NCBI GenBank assembly: GCA_032027205.1
Contig: JAVSMN010000001.1
Coordinates: 3,475,418 to 3,539,417 of the forward strand
Length of the DNA: 64,000 nt
Origin: Zeimonas sp032027205
GTDB taxonomy: Bacteria; Pseudomonadota; Gammaproteobacteria; Burkholderiales; Burkholderiaceae_E
Direction of reading: 5' to 3'
The position numbers and the translations under genes are program-made. Each line of letters begins with the position of its first letter. Positions within the stretch are counted from its first letter, which is position 1. The notes below the pieces were generated by a model. It was not told where the DNA came from. It saw nothing but the letters and a program-made list of their open reading frames with translations, and did not search any database. Below are positions 18,019 to 26,588 of the stretch, one piece after another.

Positions 18019-18633
18019 ATGGCACGAATGAAGTTCATCTGCGATGCCGAGCGTTGCATCGAGTGCAACAGCTGCGTCACCGCGTGCAAGCAGGAGCACG
18101 AGATCCCGTGGGGCGTGAACCGGCGACGCGTGGTCACGCTGAACGACGGCCAGCCGGGCGAGCGCTCGATTTCCGTTGCCTGCATGCACTGCTCGGATGC
18201 GCCGTGCATCGCCGTCTGCCCGGTGGATTGCATGTACCACACCGACGAGGGCGTGGTGCTGCACGACAAGGACCTGTGCATCGGCTGCGGCTACTGCTTC
18301 TACGCGTGCCCGTTCGGCGCGCCGCAGTTTCCCCAGGCGGGCGCCTTCGGCCTGCGCGGAAAAATGGACAAGTGCACCTTCTGTGCGGGCGGACCCGAGA
18401 AGGACGGCTCACCGGAGGAGTTCGCCAAGTACGGGCGCAACCGGCTCGCCGAGGGCAAGCTGCCGGTGTGCGCCGAGATGTGCTCGACCAAGGCGCTGCT
18501 CGGCGGCGACGGCGAAGAACTTTCCGCCATCTATCGGCAGCGCGTGATGGCTCGCGGCAAGGGCGCCGAGCTGTGGGGTTGGGGTACTGCCTACGGTCCT
18601 GGCGGCGCGCAGCGGCGCAAGCAGGGGAGCTGA
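18019..18633 (+). CDS. fdhB: Formate dehydrogenase iron-sulfur subunit
   Basis: The protein has 204 aa and carries four [4Fe-4S] clusters: CIECNSCVTACK, CMHCSDAPCIAVCP, CIGCGYCFYACP and a lone set from CTFC plus later Cys (CAEMC). This is the FdoH/HycB-type electron transfer subunit that takes electrons from FdhA to the cytochrome b subunit. It has no own signal peptide, so it should be exported together with FdhA by the Tat system. AAGGAG lies at 18007-18012, seven bases before the ATG. It has no membrane anchor, unlike E. coli FdnH. Confidence 0.93.
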   Translation: MARMKFICDAERCIECNSCVTACKQEHEIPWGVNRRRVVTLNDGQPGERSISVACMHCSDAPCIAVCPVDCMYHTDEGVVLHDKDLCIGCGYCFYACPFGAPQFPQAGAFGLRGKMDKCTFCAGGPEKDGSPEEFAKYGRNRLAEGKLPVCAEMCSTKALLGGDGEELSAIYRQRVMARGKGAELWGWGTAYGPGGAQRRKQGS

Positions 18634-18636
18634 GCC

Positions 18637-18891
18637 ATGAACAAATCACGCATCGCGGCGTTGGGCGCCGCACTCGTCGCCCTCGGCACGCTCGGCGCCT
18701 GCACCGAGAACCCTCAGCTGATCGAAGGCCAGAAGATGGGCCATACCGTCGTCAATCGCGATACGCCTGCCTGGCAGGGCGATCCGCTGCAGTTCCAGAC
18801 GCAGTACACGCGCGGTGACGAGAAGAGCTGGGAGAAGGAGCTCACGAAGAGGGTGCAGGGGCAGAACGAGTACATCCGCATCGGAGGCTGA
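18637..18891 (+). CDS. Small lipoprotein of the fdh operon
   Basis: This 84-aa protein has a lipoprotein signal: positive N-terminus MNKSR, hydrophobic core, and lipobox LGAC with Cys22 as the acylation site. The mature part (about 62 aa) is polar and contains 'GDPLQFQTQYTRGDEKSWEKEL'. Similar short lipoproteins stand between fdhB and fdhC in related operons, so a structural or assembly role in the membrane-bound complex is plausible. It lies 3 nt behind fdhB and 2 nt before fdhC. Confidence 0.75.
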   Translation: MNKSRIAALGAALVALGTLGACTENPQLIEGQKMGHTVVNRDTPAWQGDPLQFQTQYTRGDEKSWEKELTKRVQGQNEYIRIGG

Positions 18892-18893
18892 CG

Positions 18894-19979
18894 ATGAAAC
18901 GAGCGATGCGGCTCCTGACGCTGTTGGTCGGGCTGTGGTGCGTTGCTGCCTTCGCGCAGCAGCAGGACGAGGCCGTGCAGGACGCCCCCACCGCCGAGTC
19001 GGCGGCGAAGGCGCTGGCCGATACGCGGGACGATCCGGCGGCGCGGCAGAAGGTCCAGCCATTGAACAACGCGCCGATCTGGCGGCAGGTCAACTCCGCA
19101 AAGGCGTTCTCCACCCAGTTGCCGAAGCGCGAGGGCGGGGTGCTGATCGAGCCGCGCGGCGAAGACTGGCGCCAACTGCGTAACGGCCCCATGACGGTGT
19201 GGGGCGGCTGGTTCCTGGTAGGCGTGCTGATCGTGATCGCGTTGTTCTATGTCTACCGTGGACAGATACGCGTGCAGGAGCCTCCAACCGGGCAACTGAT
19301 CGAACGCTTCACCTTCGTCGAGCGCGCAATTCACTGGTTGAACGCGGCGGCCTTCGTGGTCCTGGGCCTCACCGGCATCCTGATGCTGTTCGGCAAGCAC
19401 ATCCTGCTGCCGCTCACCGGCTACACGATCTTCTCGATCCTCGGAATCCTGTCGAAAACCAGCCACAACTTCGTCGGTCCGTTGTTTGCCGTCACCACGA
19501 TCGCGCTGTTCCTGATCTTCGTGCGCGACAACTGGATCCGCGGCTACGACATCCGCTGGCTGATGCGCCTCGGCGGCATGCTGTCGAAGCGCGGCGCGCA
19601 CATTCCGAGCGGGCGCTTCAACGGCGGCGAGAAGGCGTTCTTCTGGGTCGGCGTCGTCGTGCTCGGCATCATCGTCTCGGTGGCCGGCTTCGTGCTCGAC
19701 TTCCCGAACTTCGAGCAGACGCGCTTCACGCAGCAGACGTTCTGGTGGATCCACGTCGGCGCCGCGCTGCTGTTCATCGCGCTCGTGTTCGGCCACATCT
19801 ACCTCGGCACGATCGGCATGGAAGGCGCGCTCGAGGCGATGGAGTCGGGCTACGTCGACGAGACGTGGGCCAAGGAGCACCACCGCTACTGGTACGACGA
19901 CATTCGCTCGGGCAAGATTCCCGCACGTCGCTCGGATGAGGCGACGGCGGCGGCGCTACCGAGCCAGTTCCAGCGCTGA
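18894..19979 (+). CDS. fdhC: Formate dehydrogenase cytochrome b556 subunit
   Basis: This 361-aa inner-membrane protein has a signal peptide (about 1-22, ending AFAQQ), a periplasmic segment to about residue 100, and then membrane helices: GWFLVGVLIVIALFYVY, 'IHWLNAAAFVVLGLTGILML', 'FVGPLFAVTTIALFLIFV', 'FWVGVVVLGIIVSVAGFVL' and 'IHVGAALLFIALVFGHIYLG'. His residues in the helices bind two b hemes in this family. It accepts electrons from FdhB and reduces quinone. The long N-terminal periplasmic extension is usual in betaproteobacterial forms. It is the last gene of the operon, followed by a strong hairpin. Confidence 0.92.
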   Translation: MKRAMRLLTLLVGLWCVAAFAQQQDEAVQDAPTAESAAKALADTRDDPAARQKVQPLNNAPIWRQVNSAKAFSTQLPKREGGVLIEPRGEDWRQLRNGPMTVWGGWFLVGVLIVIALFYVYRGQIRVQEPPTGQLIERFTFVERAIHWLNAAAFVVLGLTGILMLFGKHILLPLTGYTIFSILGILSKTSHNFVGPLFAVTTIALFLIFVRDNWIRGYDIRWLMRLGGMLSKRGAHIPSGRFNGGEKAFFWVGVVVLGIIVSVAGFVLDFPNFEQTRFTQQTFWWIHVGAALLFIALVFGHIYLGTIGMEGALEAMESGYVDETWAKEHHRYWYDDIRSGKIPARRSDEATAAALPSQFQR

Positions 19980-19983
19980 AAGC

Positions 19984-20022
19984 GGTGAGGGGTGAAGGGA
20001 TTCCTCCCCTTCACCCTTCACC
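19984..20022 (+). terminator. Hairpin after fdhC
   Basis: A nearly perfect inverted repeat (about 16 bp per arm, GGTGAGGGGTGAAGGG against its complement) begins 5 nt after the fdhC stop. It lacks a U-run but is the strongest hairpin of the region and probably ends the fdh transcript. Confidence 0.6.
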
Positions 20023-20033
20023 TCTCATTCCGT

Positions 20034-20148
20034 CGAGTTGCGTGATCCCGTTCTGGATCGCGAACTTGACCAGGTGGGGCAGGTCGTCGATACCCGGTTT
20101 GTGCATCATCCGACTGCGATAGGTATCGACGCCTCGCGCCCGTTTTGC
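20034..20148 (-). pseudogene. Remnant of a LuxR/NarL-type response regulator, C-terminus only
   Basis: About 38 residues on the minus strand read 'DTYRSRMMHKPGIDDLPHLV' then 'KFAIQNGIT'. This is the end of the DNA-binding domain of NarL/FixJ-type regulators (recognition helix, then the LxxLVxFAxxxGI tail). The receiver domain and the rest of the HTH are missing. It lies in the same frame as the glucoamylase remnant just upstream. The Pro in 'HKPGI' replaces the usual Leu, a sign of decay. Confidence 0.6.
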
Positions 20149-20188
20149 GCTGGTATGCCGGCCATTTCCGCGCAGCCGGCGTGGCGCG

Positions 20189-20436
20189 CTGATCGCTGTC
20201 GCGGAGAGAAGCGCAGGCCGCCAGGCTCGATTCGAGCGCCTCGCCGCGCGCCAGCCAGCCGGCTCGACCGCTACCGGATACACGGACAGAGCGAGTCCCA
20301 CGACCGCGATGCTGCACGGCCAGTGCTCGCGGGTTGTGTCGGTGACCAGGCCGTTCGCCGGATTTACTGTCTGCAGAAAATAATCGAATGCGGCGCGCGC
20401 GACCCCGTCGAGCAGTGCTTCGTTCCCGCTCGAAGT
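20189..20436 (-). pseudogene. Remnant of a glucoamylase-like protein, N-terminal part with frameshift
   Basis: The minus strand encodes 'ALLDGVARAAFDYFLQ', then 'VNPANGLVTDTT' and 'SIAVVGLALSVYPVAVE' in one frame. It continues as 'GWLARGEALESSLAACASLR' in another frame from about 20260. Together these resemble the start of the glycoamylase-like conserved domain (PF10091 family), whose usual text is near 'FDYFW...NPANGLV...SIAAVGFGLTAYPIGVERGWLSR'. One frameshift and loss of the rest of the gene make it nonfunctional. Assignment is from memory of the family and needs a profile search. Confidence 0.55.
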
Positions 20437-20521
20437 GATCGGGTCCACGCTCGAAAAAGTGGCACGGCCCATGCCGGGACCGTGCCAGTGTGCCGCTGAA
20501 ATCGAGGTGGCTGCAGCGGAA

Positions 20522-20546
20522 ATCCCCGACAAGTGCTGTCGGGGAT
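20522..20546 (-). terminator. Terminator of rne
   Basis: A perfect 10-bp inverted repeat (ATCCCCGACA ... TGTCGGGGAT, loop AGTGC) lies 16 nt past the rne stop on the minus strand and is followed on that strand by TTTCC. It is a likely intrinsic terminator with a weak U-tract. Confidence 0.7.
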
Positions 20547-20562
20547 CCGTGCTTTCGCTTCG

Positions 20563-23500
20563 TTACTTCTGACGCCCGGTTTCCACCTGCTCCAGCGGCT
20601 CGGTGCCGGAGGTGCTGCGCGGTTTGCGCACACGCGGCTTGCGCGGCGGCGGCACCGTCTCAGGCTGCGCTTCGAGCGCGGCCTGGTGCGTCGTCTCCAC
20701 CCATTGCAGGCCGGCCGACTCGACGATCGATTCGAGTTGATCGTGGGGTAGCGGCGCCGGCGCGATCGGTTCGGCCGCTTTCTTCGGCGCGACGCGCTCG
20801 GCCCGCGGCTCGTGGGAAACGGCCCGCGACGTCGCCGTCGACTCGACTGGCGCCGGCTCGACTGGCGCCGGCTCGACGGGCGCCGGCTCGGCTGGCGCCG
20901 ACTCGACTGCCGCCGACTCCTTCGTCGGCGCGCTGCTCACTGCTTCGATGCCGCTCGATTCGACCGGCGGCTTGCGCAGGCTCTCCGGAATGACGCGCGC
21001 GCCTTCGTCGGCGGGGACGGCGGGGCGGTGCGCTTCGGCTCGTCCCGTCGACGAGTCCGGGCCTGTCGCGCTGGCGGCCGCGGAGTCTGCAAGGTCGGCG
21101 GACGCAGCTTCGGCTGCCGCGGCCTCGATGCCAGCGCTTTCCACGTCCGTTGCAGCCGCCGCTTCGTCGCCGGTTTCGTCGTCGCCAGCCGTTTCACCGG
21201 CCTCGCCACTGCCCTCCAAGCCCTCCGCACCCGCCGCTCCGCCGCGCTGCGCGCCGCCGCGTCGACCGCGTCGCCGGCGACTGCGGCCGGTGCGCGACTC
21301 GTCCCGGACTTCGAGCGACTGCTGCGATTCGTCTTCGGTCCCGGGGGCTGCGGCCAGCAGTTCGGCATCGGCCAGCGTGGGCGGCACGACGCCCGCTTCA
21401 CGGGGCGCCGTCGCTTCGGTCCGCCGGCTTTCGTCTACCGTCTCGGCTCGCCGTGCCCGCTCGCCACGCTCGGTGCGTTCCGTACGCTCTGCGCGGTCGC
21501 CGCGTTCGCCACGGGCTGCGCGTTCCGCTCGTTCCGGACGTTCCGCTCGCTCGCCGCGTTCACCGCGATCCACTCGCTCGCCGCGCTCCGGTCGCTCGCC
21601 GCGCTCCGGTCGCTCGCCGCGCTCCGGTCGCTCGCCGCGCTCCGGTCGCTCGGCTCGCTCCGGTCGCTCGGCTCGCTCCGGTCGCTCGGCTCGCTCGGCT
21701 CGCTCGGCTCGCTCGCCGCGTTCGGCGCGCTCCGTGAGTTCCGCGCGCTCGGGACGCTCGCCTCGCTCGGGGCGATCGCGACGTTCACCGCGCGCGGGGC
21801 GCGCCGCTTCGTCGCGCGCGCCGGCTTCGCGCTCCGGACGGCGGGTACGCTCGCCGCGCTCACCCCGTTCGCCGCGCTCGCCGTCGCGCCGATCGCGACC
21901 GCCGCGAGCACCTCGCCCGTTGCGGCCACCTCGTTCGCCGCTCGCGCCGGCGTCGCGGTCGCCGCGTGCCGGACGCGCTTCGCGCGTGTCACCGCGGCCT
22001 TCCGCGCGTGTATCCGCACTGCGCTCAGCGCGTGCGACAGCGCTGCCGGCGGCGCCGGCGAGTGCGCTCGCCTCGTTGGCCGGCTTGCGACGCAACCAGC
22101 CGAGGATGCGTCCGAGCAGCCCGTCGGCGTGGGCCGACGCAGGCTCGAGCATCGTGGCGCGTCCGACGGGGTGCGACGGCGCGCTCGTTGCGACGCGCTC
22201 CGGTTGCACCGGTGCGGCGACAGCGCGTTCCGCACGCGGCGGCGGCGGCTGGTCGGGCGTGATGCCGCGCACGAGCGCTTCCTGGCGTGGCTTGACGGCC
22301 TCGAACTTGCTCTCGAGGTACGAGTTGTCGTGCGCCGGCACGTCGGCCAGCGTGTGGCTGGCGCGGTAGGTGGCGAGCCGCTCGTCGTCGTGGCGCAGGC
22401 GCTCGGTCTTGTAGTGCGGCGTCTCGAGGTGCTGGTTCGGGATCAGGACGATCTCCACCTTCAGCCGCGCTTCGAGCTTGTTCAGTTCGCTGCGCTTCTC
22501 GTTGAGCAGATAGGTGGCGACGTCGACCGGCACCTGCGCGTGCACGGCGGCCGTGTTGTCCTTCATCGCCTCTTCCTGGATTACGCGCATCACGTGCAGC
22601 GCCGACGACTCGGTGTCGCGGATGACGCCGGTGCCGTTGCAGCGCGGGCAGGTGATGTGGGTGCCCTCGTTCAGCGCCGGGCGCAGCCGCTGGCGCGAGA
22701 GCTCCATCAGTCCGAAGCGCGAGATCTTGCCTGTCTGCACGCGCGCACGGTCGTAATGCAGCGCATCCTTCAGCCGCTGCTCGACTTCGCGCTGGTTCTT
22801 CGAGCTTTCCATGTCGATGAAGTCGACGACGATCAGCCCGCCCAGGTCGCGCAGGCGCATCTGGCGCGCCGCTTCGTCGGCCGCCTCGAGGTTGGTGCGC
22901 AGCGCCGTTTCCTCGATGTCCGAGCCCTTGGTGGCGCGCGCCGAGTTGACGTCGATGGCGACCAGCGCCTCGCTGTGATCGATGACCACCGAGCCACCAG
23001 ACGGAAGCGGCACGATGCGTGAATACGCGGTCTCGATCTGGTGCTCGATCTGGAAGCGCGAGAACAACGGCGTGTCGTCCCGGTAGCGCTTGACCCGATC
23101 GACGGTGTCGGGCATGACGTGCGCCATGAACTGGCGTGCCTGCTCGTAGATGTCGTCGGTGTCGATCAGGATCTCGCCGATGTCGCTCGTGAAGTAGTCG
23201 CGGATCGCGCGAATGACGAGGCTCGACTCCTGGTAGATGAGGAAGGGCCCGGGTGCCGAGCCGGCGGCCGACTCGATCGCCTTCCACAACTGCAGCAGGT
23301 AGTTCAGGTCCCACTGAAGTTCCTCGGCGCTGCGCCCGATGCCGGCGGTGCGCGCGATCAGGCTCATGCCCGACGGGTACTCGAGCTTGTCCATCGCCTC
23401 GCGCAGTTCCTGCCGGTCTTCACCCTCGATGCGGCGCGAAACGCCGCCGCCGCGCGGGTTGTTCGGCATCAGCACGAGGTAGCGGCCGGCCAGCGAAATG

Positions 23501-23850
23501 AAGGTGGTGAGCGCCGCGCCCTTGTTGCCGCGCTCTTCCTTCTCGACCTGGACGATGATTTCCTGGCCTTCGGAGATCGCGTCCTGGATGCGCGACTTCG
23601 AGTCGGCGCCGTTGCGGAACCAGCTCTTGGCGATTTCCTTGAACGGCAGGAAGCCGTGACGCTCTTCGCCGTAATTGACGAAGCAGGCTTCCAGGCTCGG
23701 CTCGACGCGGGTGACGACCCCTTTGTAGATGTTGCTCTTGCGCGATTCGCGCCCGGCCGATTCGATGTCGATGTCGATGAGCTTCTGCCCGTCGACGATC
23801 GCCACGCGCAGCTCTTCAGCGTGCGTGGCATTGAACAGCATTCGCTTCAT
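20563..23850 (-). CDS. rne: Ribonuclease E
   Basis: This 1095-aa endonuclease is the centre of mRNA decay and rRNA/tRNA processing. The S1 domain is at about 35-120 (SNIYKGVVTRVEPSLEACFV), the catalytic DNase I-like domain contains VVDFIDM, and the zinc-link CPRC is at residues 401-404, where E. coli has 404-407. The C-terminal half is a disordered scaffold: residues about 620-830 are almost only Arg, Glu, Ala, Gly and Pro, with a run of six-residue units such as RPERAE and RPERGE encoded at about 21480-21760. The rest is Ala/Glu/Pro-rich. Such tails bind RNA and degradosome partners. It is divergent from rluC, with a 580-nt leader region. Confidence 0.96.
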   Translation of the reverse strand: MKRMLFNATHAEELRVAIVDGQKLIDIDIESAGRESRKSNIYKGVVTRVEPSLEACFVNYGEERHGFLPFKEIAKSWFRNGADSKSRIQDAISEGQEIIVQVEKEERGNKGAALTTFISLAGRYLVLMPNNPRGGGVSRRIEGEDRQELREAMDKLEYPSGMSLIARTAGIGRSAEELQWDLNYLLQLWKAIESAAGSAPGPFLIYQESSLVIRAIRDYFTSDIGEILIDTDDIYEQARQFMAHVMPDTVDRVKRYRDDTPLFSRFQIEHQIETAYSRIVPLPSGGSVVIDHSEALVAIDVNSARATKGSDIEETALRTNLEAADEAARQMRLRDLGGLIVVDFIDMESSKNQREVEQRLKDALHYDRARVQTGKISRFGLMELSRQRLRPALNEGTHITCPRCNGTGVIRDTESSALHVMRVIQEEAMKDNTAAVHAQVPVDVATYLLNEKRSELNKLEARLKVEIVLIPNQHLETPHYKTERLRHDDERLATYRASHTLADVPAHDNSYLESKFEAVKPRQEALVRGITPDQPPPPRAERAVAAPVQPERVATSAPSHPVGRATMLEPASAHADGLLGRILGWLRRKPANEASALAGAAGSAVARAERSADTRAEGRGDTREARPARGDRDAGASGERGGRNGRGARGGRDRRDGERGERGERGERTRRPEREAGARDEAARPARGERRDRPERGERPERAELTERAERGERAERAERAERPERAERPERAERPERGERPERGERPERGERPERGERVDRGERGERAERPERAERAARGERGDRAERTERTERGERARRAETVDESRRTEATAPREAGVVPPTLADAELLAAAPGTEDESQQSLEVRDESRTGRSRRRRGRRGGAQRGGAAGAEGLEGSGEAGETAGDDETGDEAAAATDVESAGIEAAAAEAASADLADSAAASATGPDSSTGRAEAHRPAVPADEGARVIPESLRKPPVESSGIEAVSSAPTKESAAVESAPAEPAPVEPAPVEPAPVESTATSRAVSHEPRAERVAPKKAAEPIAPAPLPHDQLESIVESAGLQWVETTHQAALEAQPETVPPPRKPRVRKPRSTSGTEPLEQVETGRQK
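21480..21760 (-). repeat. Tandem Arg/Glu codon repeats in the RNase E tail
   Basis: Repeats of about 18 bp (plus-strand unit GCTCCGGTCGCTCG/CC or GGCTC) follow each other at least nine times in register, encoding RPERGE, RPERAE and RAERAE units. Their near-identity suggests recent expansion; copy number may vary between strains. Confidence 0.8.
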
Positions 23851-24430
23851 GCAAATGACTCCGTGTGCGGCGCTGCAGCGTGGCTGCGCTCGACGGCCAG
23901 CGGGTCGATGCGAACGGAATGCAGGAGAAGGAATCCGACGGCCCGATGGCGCGCCGGGCGCGGCGCGCGCGAGGCGATGTCGGTGCTAACGGCGGCGCGA
24001 GGCGCCCCCTGATGCGCCCCGTGCGTGCGCGCGCGCCGGCCACGGGGGTAACCCGTCGGGCTCGGTGAAGGCGTACGAAAGCATCGGGGATCGGGGGTGG
24101 GCGCTGCCGGAGACGACGGCACGGAAGGGCGGTCGTCCTGTTTGCATTCTTCTCGAGAATAATCCGCATCGGCCCGCGCCTGCTCGCCAGGGGCTGGGCA
24201 GGCCGCGGTTGAAAGATTCCAGTCGTGGGGGCGATCGGGTTGCGCTGCAGCCTCGACGCCAGTCGCCCGGGTACAATCCGGACTCTCGAGTCGGGAGCCT
24301 TGGGCGTTGCGCGGCGTTTTTCGCTTCGGCGCAGGCCACCGGGGCATCCCCGGAGTCCGGGACGGCCAACGTGCGGGGTGGCCGTTTCCACTGGCCGGAA
24401 TCGCACACGACGCCGGAAGTATATCGCAAC
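23851..24430. promoter_or_regulatory. Divergent rne-rluC intergenic region
   Basis: This 580-nt gap has no credible gene. It must contain the rne promoter and its long 5' leader, which in E. coli folds into hairpins that let RNase E control its own mRNA. A 10-bp palindrome TTCTCGAGAA sits at 24150-24159 inside a short AT-rich patch. A possible -10 for rluC is TACAAT at 24272-24277. No clear -35 is seen for either gene. Confidence 0.45.
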
Positions 24431-25507
24431 ATGGAACGATCGCGTGCAGGTAGCGGCCTCGGCGCCGAGGATGCGCATGAACCCCGGGCGCGCCGTCCCG
24501 CCCCGGTAGCTGCCAGCCAGATCGAGGTCGACGACGACGATGCCGGGCAGCGGCTCGACACCTTCCTCGCGCGGCGCTTCGCCGCCGTTCCGAAGAGCCA
24601 CCTCTACCGCTGGATCCGCAGCGGCCAGTTGCGGGTGAACGGTTCGCGCAGCCGGATCGACTATCGGCTGCAACCGGCCGACCGCATCCGCATCCCGCCG
24701 GTCTTCGGCGATTCCCGAGGCGAAGCGCCGACGACGCGGGCCGCCGGACGCGATGTCGTCGGCCCGGTGCAACGCGAGCGCGCAAACCTCGCGCGCCGAC
24801 TGCCGGTGCTGTTCGAGGACGACGACCTGATCGCCATCGACAAGCCGGCGTCGGTCGCGGTGCACGGCGGCAGCGGCGTCTCCAGCGGCGTCATCGAGCA
24901 GCTTCGCGCGGCGCGCCCGCAGGCGCGCTTCCTCGAACTCGTCCACCGACTCGACCGCGACACTTCGGGCGTGCTGCTCGTCGCCAAGCGCAGGACGGCG
25001 CTGGTGAGCCTGCATGCGCAACTGCGCGAGCGCGACACCGACAAGCGGTATCGCGCGATCGTCGTCGGCCGATGGCCGCTGCGCACTCGAACGCTGGCGT
25101 TTCCGCTGCTGCGTCGCGACGCGCCCGACGGCGACCGGCGCGTGGTGGTGGACCCGGCCGGGCTGGAGGCGGTCACCCATGTGACGGGGATCGCGCATGC
25201 GCACCGGGCGGGCGCAGTCGAGCTCTCGCTCGTCGAGGCTCGGCTCGAGACCGGGCGCACACACCAGATCCGCGTGCACCTCGCGCACGCCGGCTGCCCG
25301 ATCGCCGGCGACGACAAGTACGGCGACTTCGACTTGAACCGCCGACTCGCGCAAGGCGGCCATCGACGCATGTACCTGCACGCGCAGTCGATCGCATTTC
25401 GCCATCCGCGCAGCGGCGAGCGGATGCGGATCGAGGCTCCGATGCCGCCGGCTTTCGAGCAGCTGCTCGGCGCCGTCAGCGCCGGGCGCAACGAGGCCGG
25501 GAAGTGA
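24431..25507 (+). CDS. rluC: 23S rRNA pseudouridine synthase RluC
   Basis: This 358-aa enzyme has an N-terminal S4 domain (about 35-100: DDAGQRLDTFLARRF ... RLQPADRIRIPP) and the RluA-type catalytic core with HRLDRDTSGVLLVAK, whose Asp is the nucleophile. The later motifs ETGRTHQIRVHLAHAGCPIAG and GDDKYGD are present. RluC modifies U955, U2504 and U2580 of 23S rRNA in E. coli. The place opposite rne is the classic one. The ATG at 24431 was chosen because the conserved part begins about 30 residues later; the longer upstream frame has leader composition. Confidence 0.93.
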   Translation: MERSRAGSGLGAEDAHEPRARRPAPVAASQIEVDDDDAGQRLDTFLARRFAAVPKSHLYRWIRSGQLRVNGSRSRIDYRLQPADRIRIPPVFGDSRGEAPTTRAAGRDVVGPVQRERANLARRLPVLFEDDDLIAIDKPASVAVHGGSGVSSGVIEQLRAARPQARFLELVHRLDRDTSGVLLVAKRRTALVSLHAQLRERDTDKRYRAIVVGRWPLRTRTLAFPLLRRDAPDGDRRVVVDPAGLEAVTHVTGIAHAHRAGAVELSLVEARLETGRTHQIRVHLAHAGCPIAGDDKYGDFDLNRRLAQGGHRRMYLHAQSIAFRHPRSGERMRIEAPMPPAFEQLLGAVSAGRNEAGK

Positions 25508-26169
25508 GCGCAGTGCGCCGCTTTCGGCTGGTCGTTTTCGACTGGGACGGGACATTGATCGACTCCACGGCCGCGATCGTGCACGCGTTGCGCGCAGCCG
25601 CCGCCGACCTCGGCCTGCCGATCCCGTCGCGCGAGCGCGCGTCGCACGTGATCGGCCTGGGCCTGTTCGACGCGATCCGCATCGCCGTTCCGTCGATCGA
25701 GCGCGAGCAGCTTGCCGAATTCGTCGTCCGTTACCGGCGTCACTATTTCGCCGTCGATGCACGCCTGGAGCCCTTCGAAGGCATACCGCAGCTGCTCGGC
25801 GAGCTCGTCGATGTGGGTGCATGGCTCGCGGTGGCTACCGGCAAGTCGCGCGCCGGACTCGATCGTGCGCTCGAGCAGACCGGTTGGGCGCGCCATTTCG
25901 TTACCACGCGCTGCGCCGACGAAGGCGCGCCCAAGCCCGACCCGTGGATGCTGTCCGACATCTGCCAGGAGCTCGACGTCGAACCCGTGCAGGCGCTGAT
26001 GGTCGGCGACACGACGCATGATCTCGGCATGGCGCGAGCCGCCGGCGCCGGGGCGATCGCCGTCACCTACGGCGCGCATACGCGCGGAGAGCTCGAGGTC
26101 GAGCCGTCGCTGGCGATGGTCGACTCGATCGCCGAGTTGCGCGAGACGCTGCTCGCGCGGGTGCCGTGA
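25504..26169 (+). CDS. gph: HAD-superfamily hydrolase (phosphoglycolate phosphatase-like)
   Basis: This 221-aa protein has HAD motif I VFDWDGTLIDS, motif II VATGKSR, the Lys in GAPKPDPWML, and motif IV MVGDTTHDLGMARAAGA. These mark a subclass I HAD phosphatase near Gph; the exact substrate is not certain. The start is GTG at 25504 and overlaps the rluC stop (GTGA), a standard pairing in betaproteobacteria. The stop overlaps the next start (GTGA at 26166). Confidence 0.88.
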   Translation: MSAVRRFRLVVFDWDGTLIDSTAAIVHALRAAAADLGLPIPSRERASHVIGLGLFDAIRIAVPSIEREQLAEFVVRYRRHYFAVDARLEPFEGIPQLLGELVDVGAWLAVATGKSRAGLDRALEQTGWARHFVTTRCADEGAPKPDPWMLSDICQELDVEPVQALMVGDTTHDLGMARAAGAGAIAVTYGAHTRGELEVEPSLAMVDSIAELRETLLARVP

Positions 26170-26588
26170 CTTCGCTCGCGACCGGCGCCGCGGGCGCCGG
26201 CGATGACGCGCTGCTCGACGTCTGCGGCGCAGACGAGCTGGTCGACGGCGGCGACGGCGTGCGTTTCGCGTGGACCGATGCGCGCGGCGCGACGCGCGCT
26301 GCGTTCGTCGTTCGTCATCGCGGCGTCGTTCACGCCTTCGCGAACTGCTGCCCGCATCGTTTCGCCGAGCTCGACTGGCTTCCCGGCCGATTCTTCGACG
26401 ACGCCGGCCTATACTTGGTGTGCTCGATGCACGGCGCGCTGTTCGACGCCGGCAGCGGAACCTGCGTGGCGGGTCCGTGCGCGGGCGATGCGCTTGAACG
26501 GCTGCGCTGCGACGAACGGGAGGGACGCGTGCGCGTTGCGCGTGCGTGCGCGCCGCCCTGTAACCCACTTCCCGGAAACCTTCCATGA
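26166..26588 (+). CDS. Rieske [2Fe-2S] protein
   Basis: This 140-aa soluble protein has one Rieske domain. The cluster ligands are in CCPHR (C-x-H) and CSMHGALFDAGSGTC (C-x-x-H), spaced as in ferredoxin-type Rieske proteins. It may act as an electron carrier or as an assimilatory-type Rieske subunit; the partner is unknown. The start is GTG, coupled to gph (GTGA). The stop overlaps the peptidase gene (ATGA at 26585), so rluC, gph, this gene and sppA form one transcript. Confidence 0.88.
   Translation: MTSLATGAAGAGDDALLDVCGADELVDGGDGVRFAWTDARGATRAAFVVRHRGVVHAFANCCPHRFAELDWLPGRFFDDAGLYLVCSMHGALFDAGSGTCVAGPCAGDALERLRCDEREGRVRVARACAPPCNPLPGNLP

Noticed and set aside
14997..18281. A 1094-codon open frame on the minus strand opposite fdhA and fdhB
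   Set aside because: It is a shadow of GC-rich codon use in the sense genes; composition is His/Arg/Val-rich and no motif is seen.
20812..23022. A 736-codon plus-strand frame opposite rne
   Set aside because: It mirrors the Arg/Glu repeats of RNase E and has no domain of its own.
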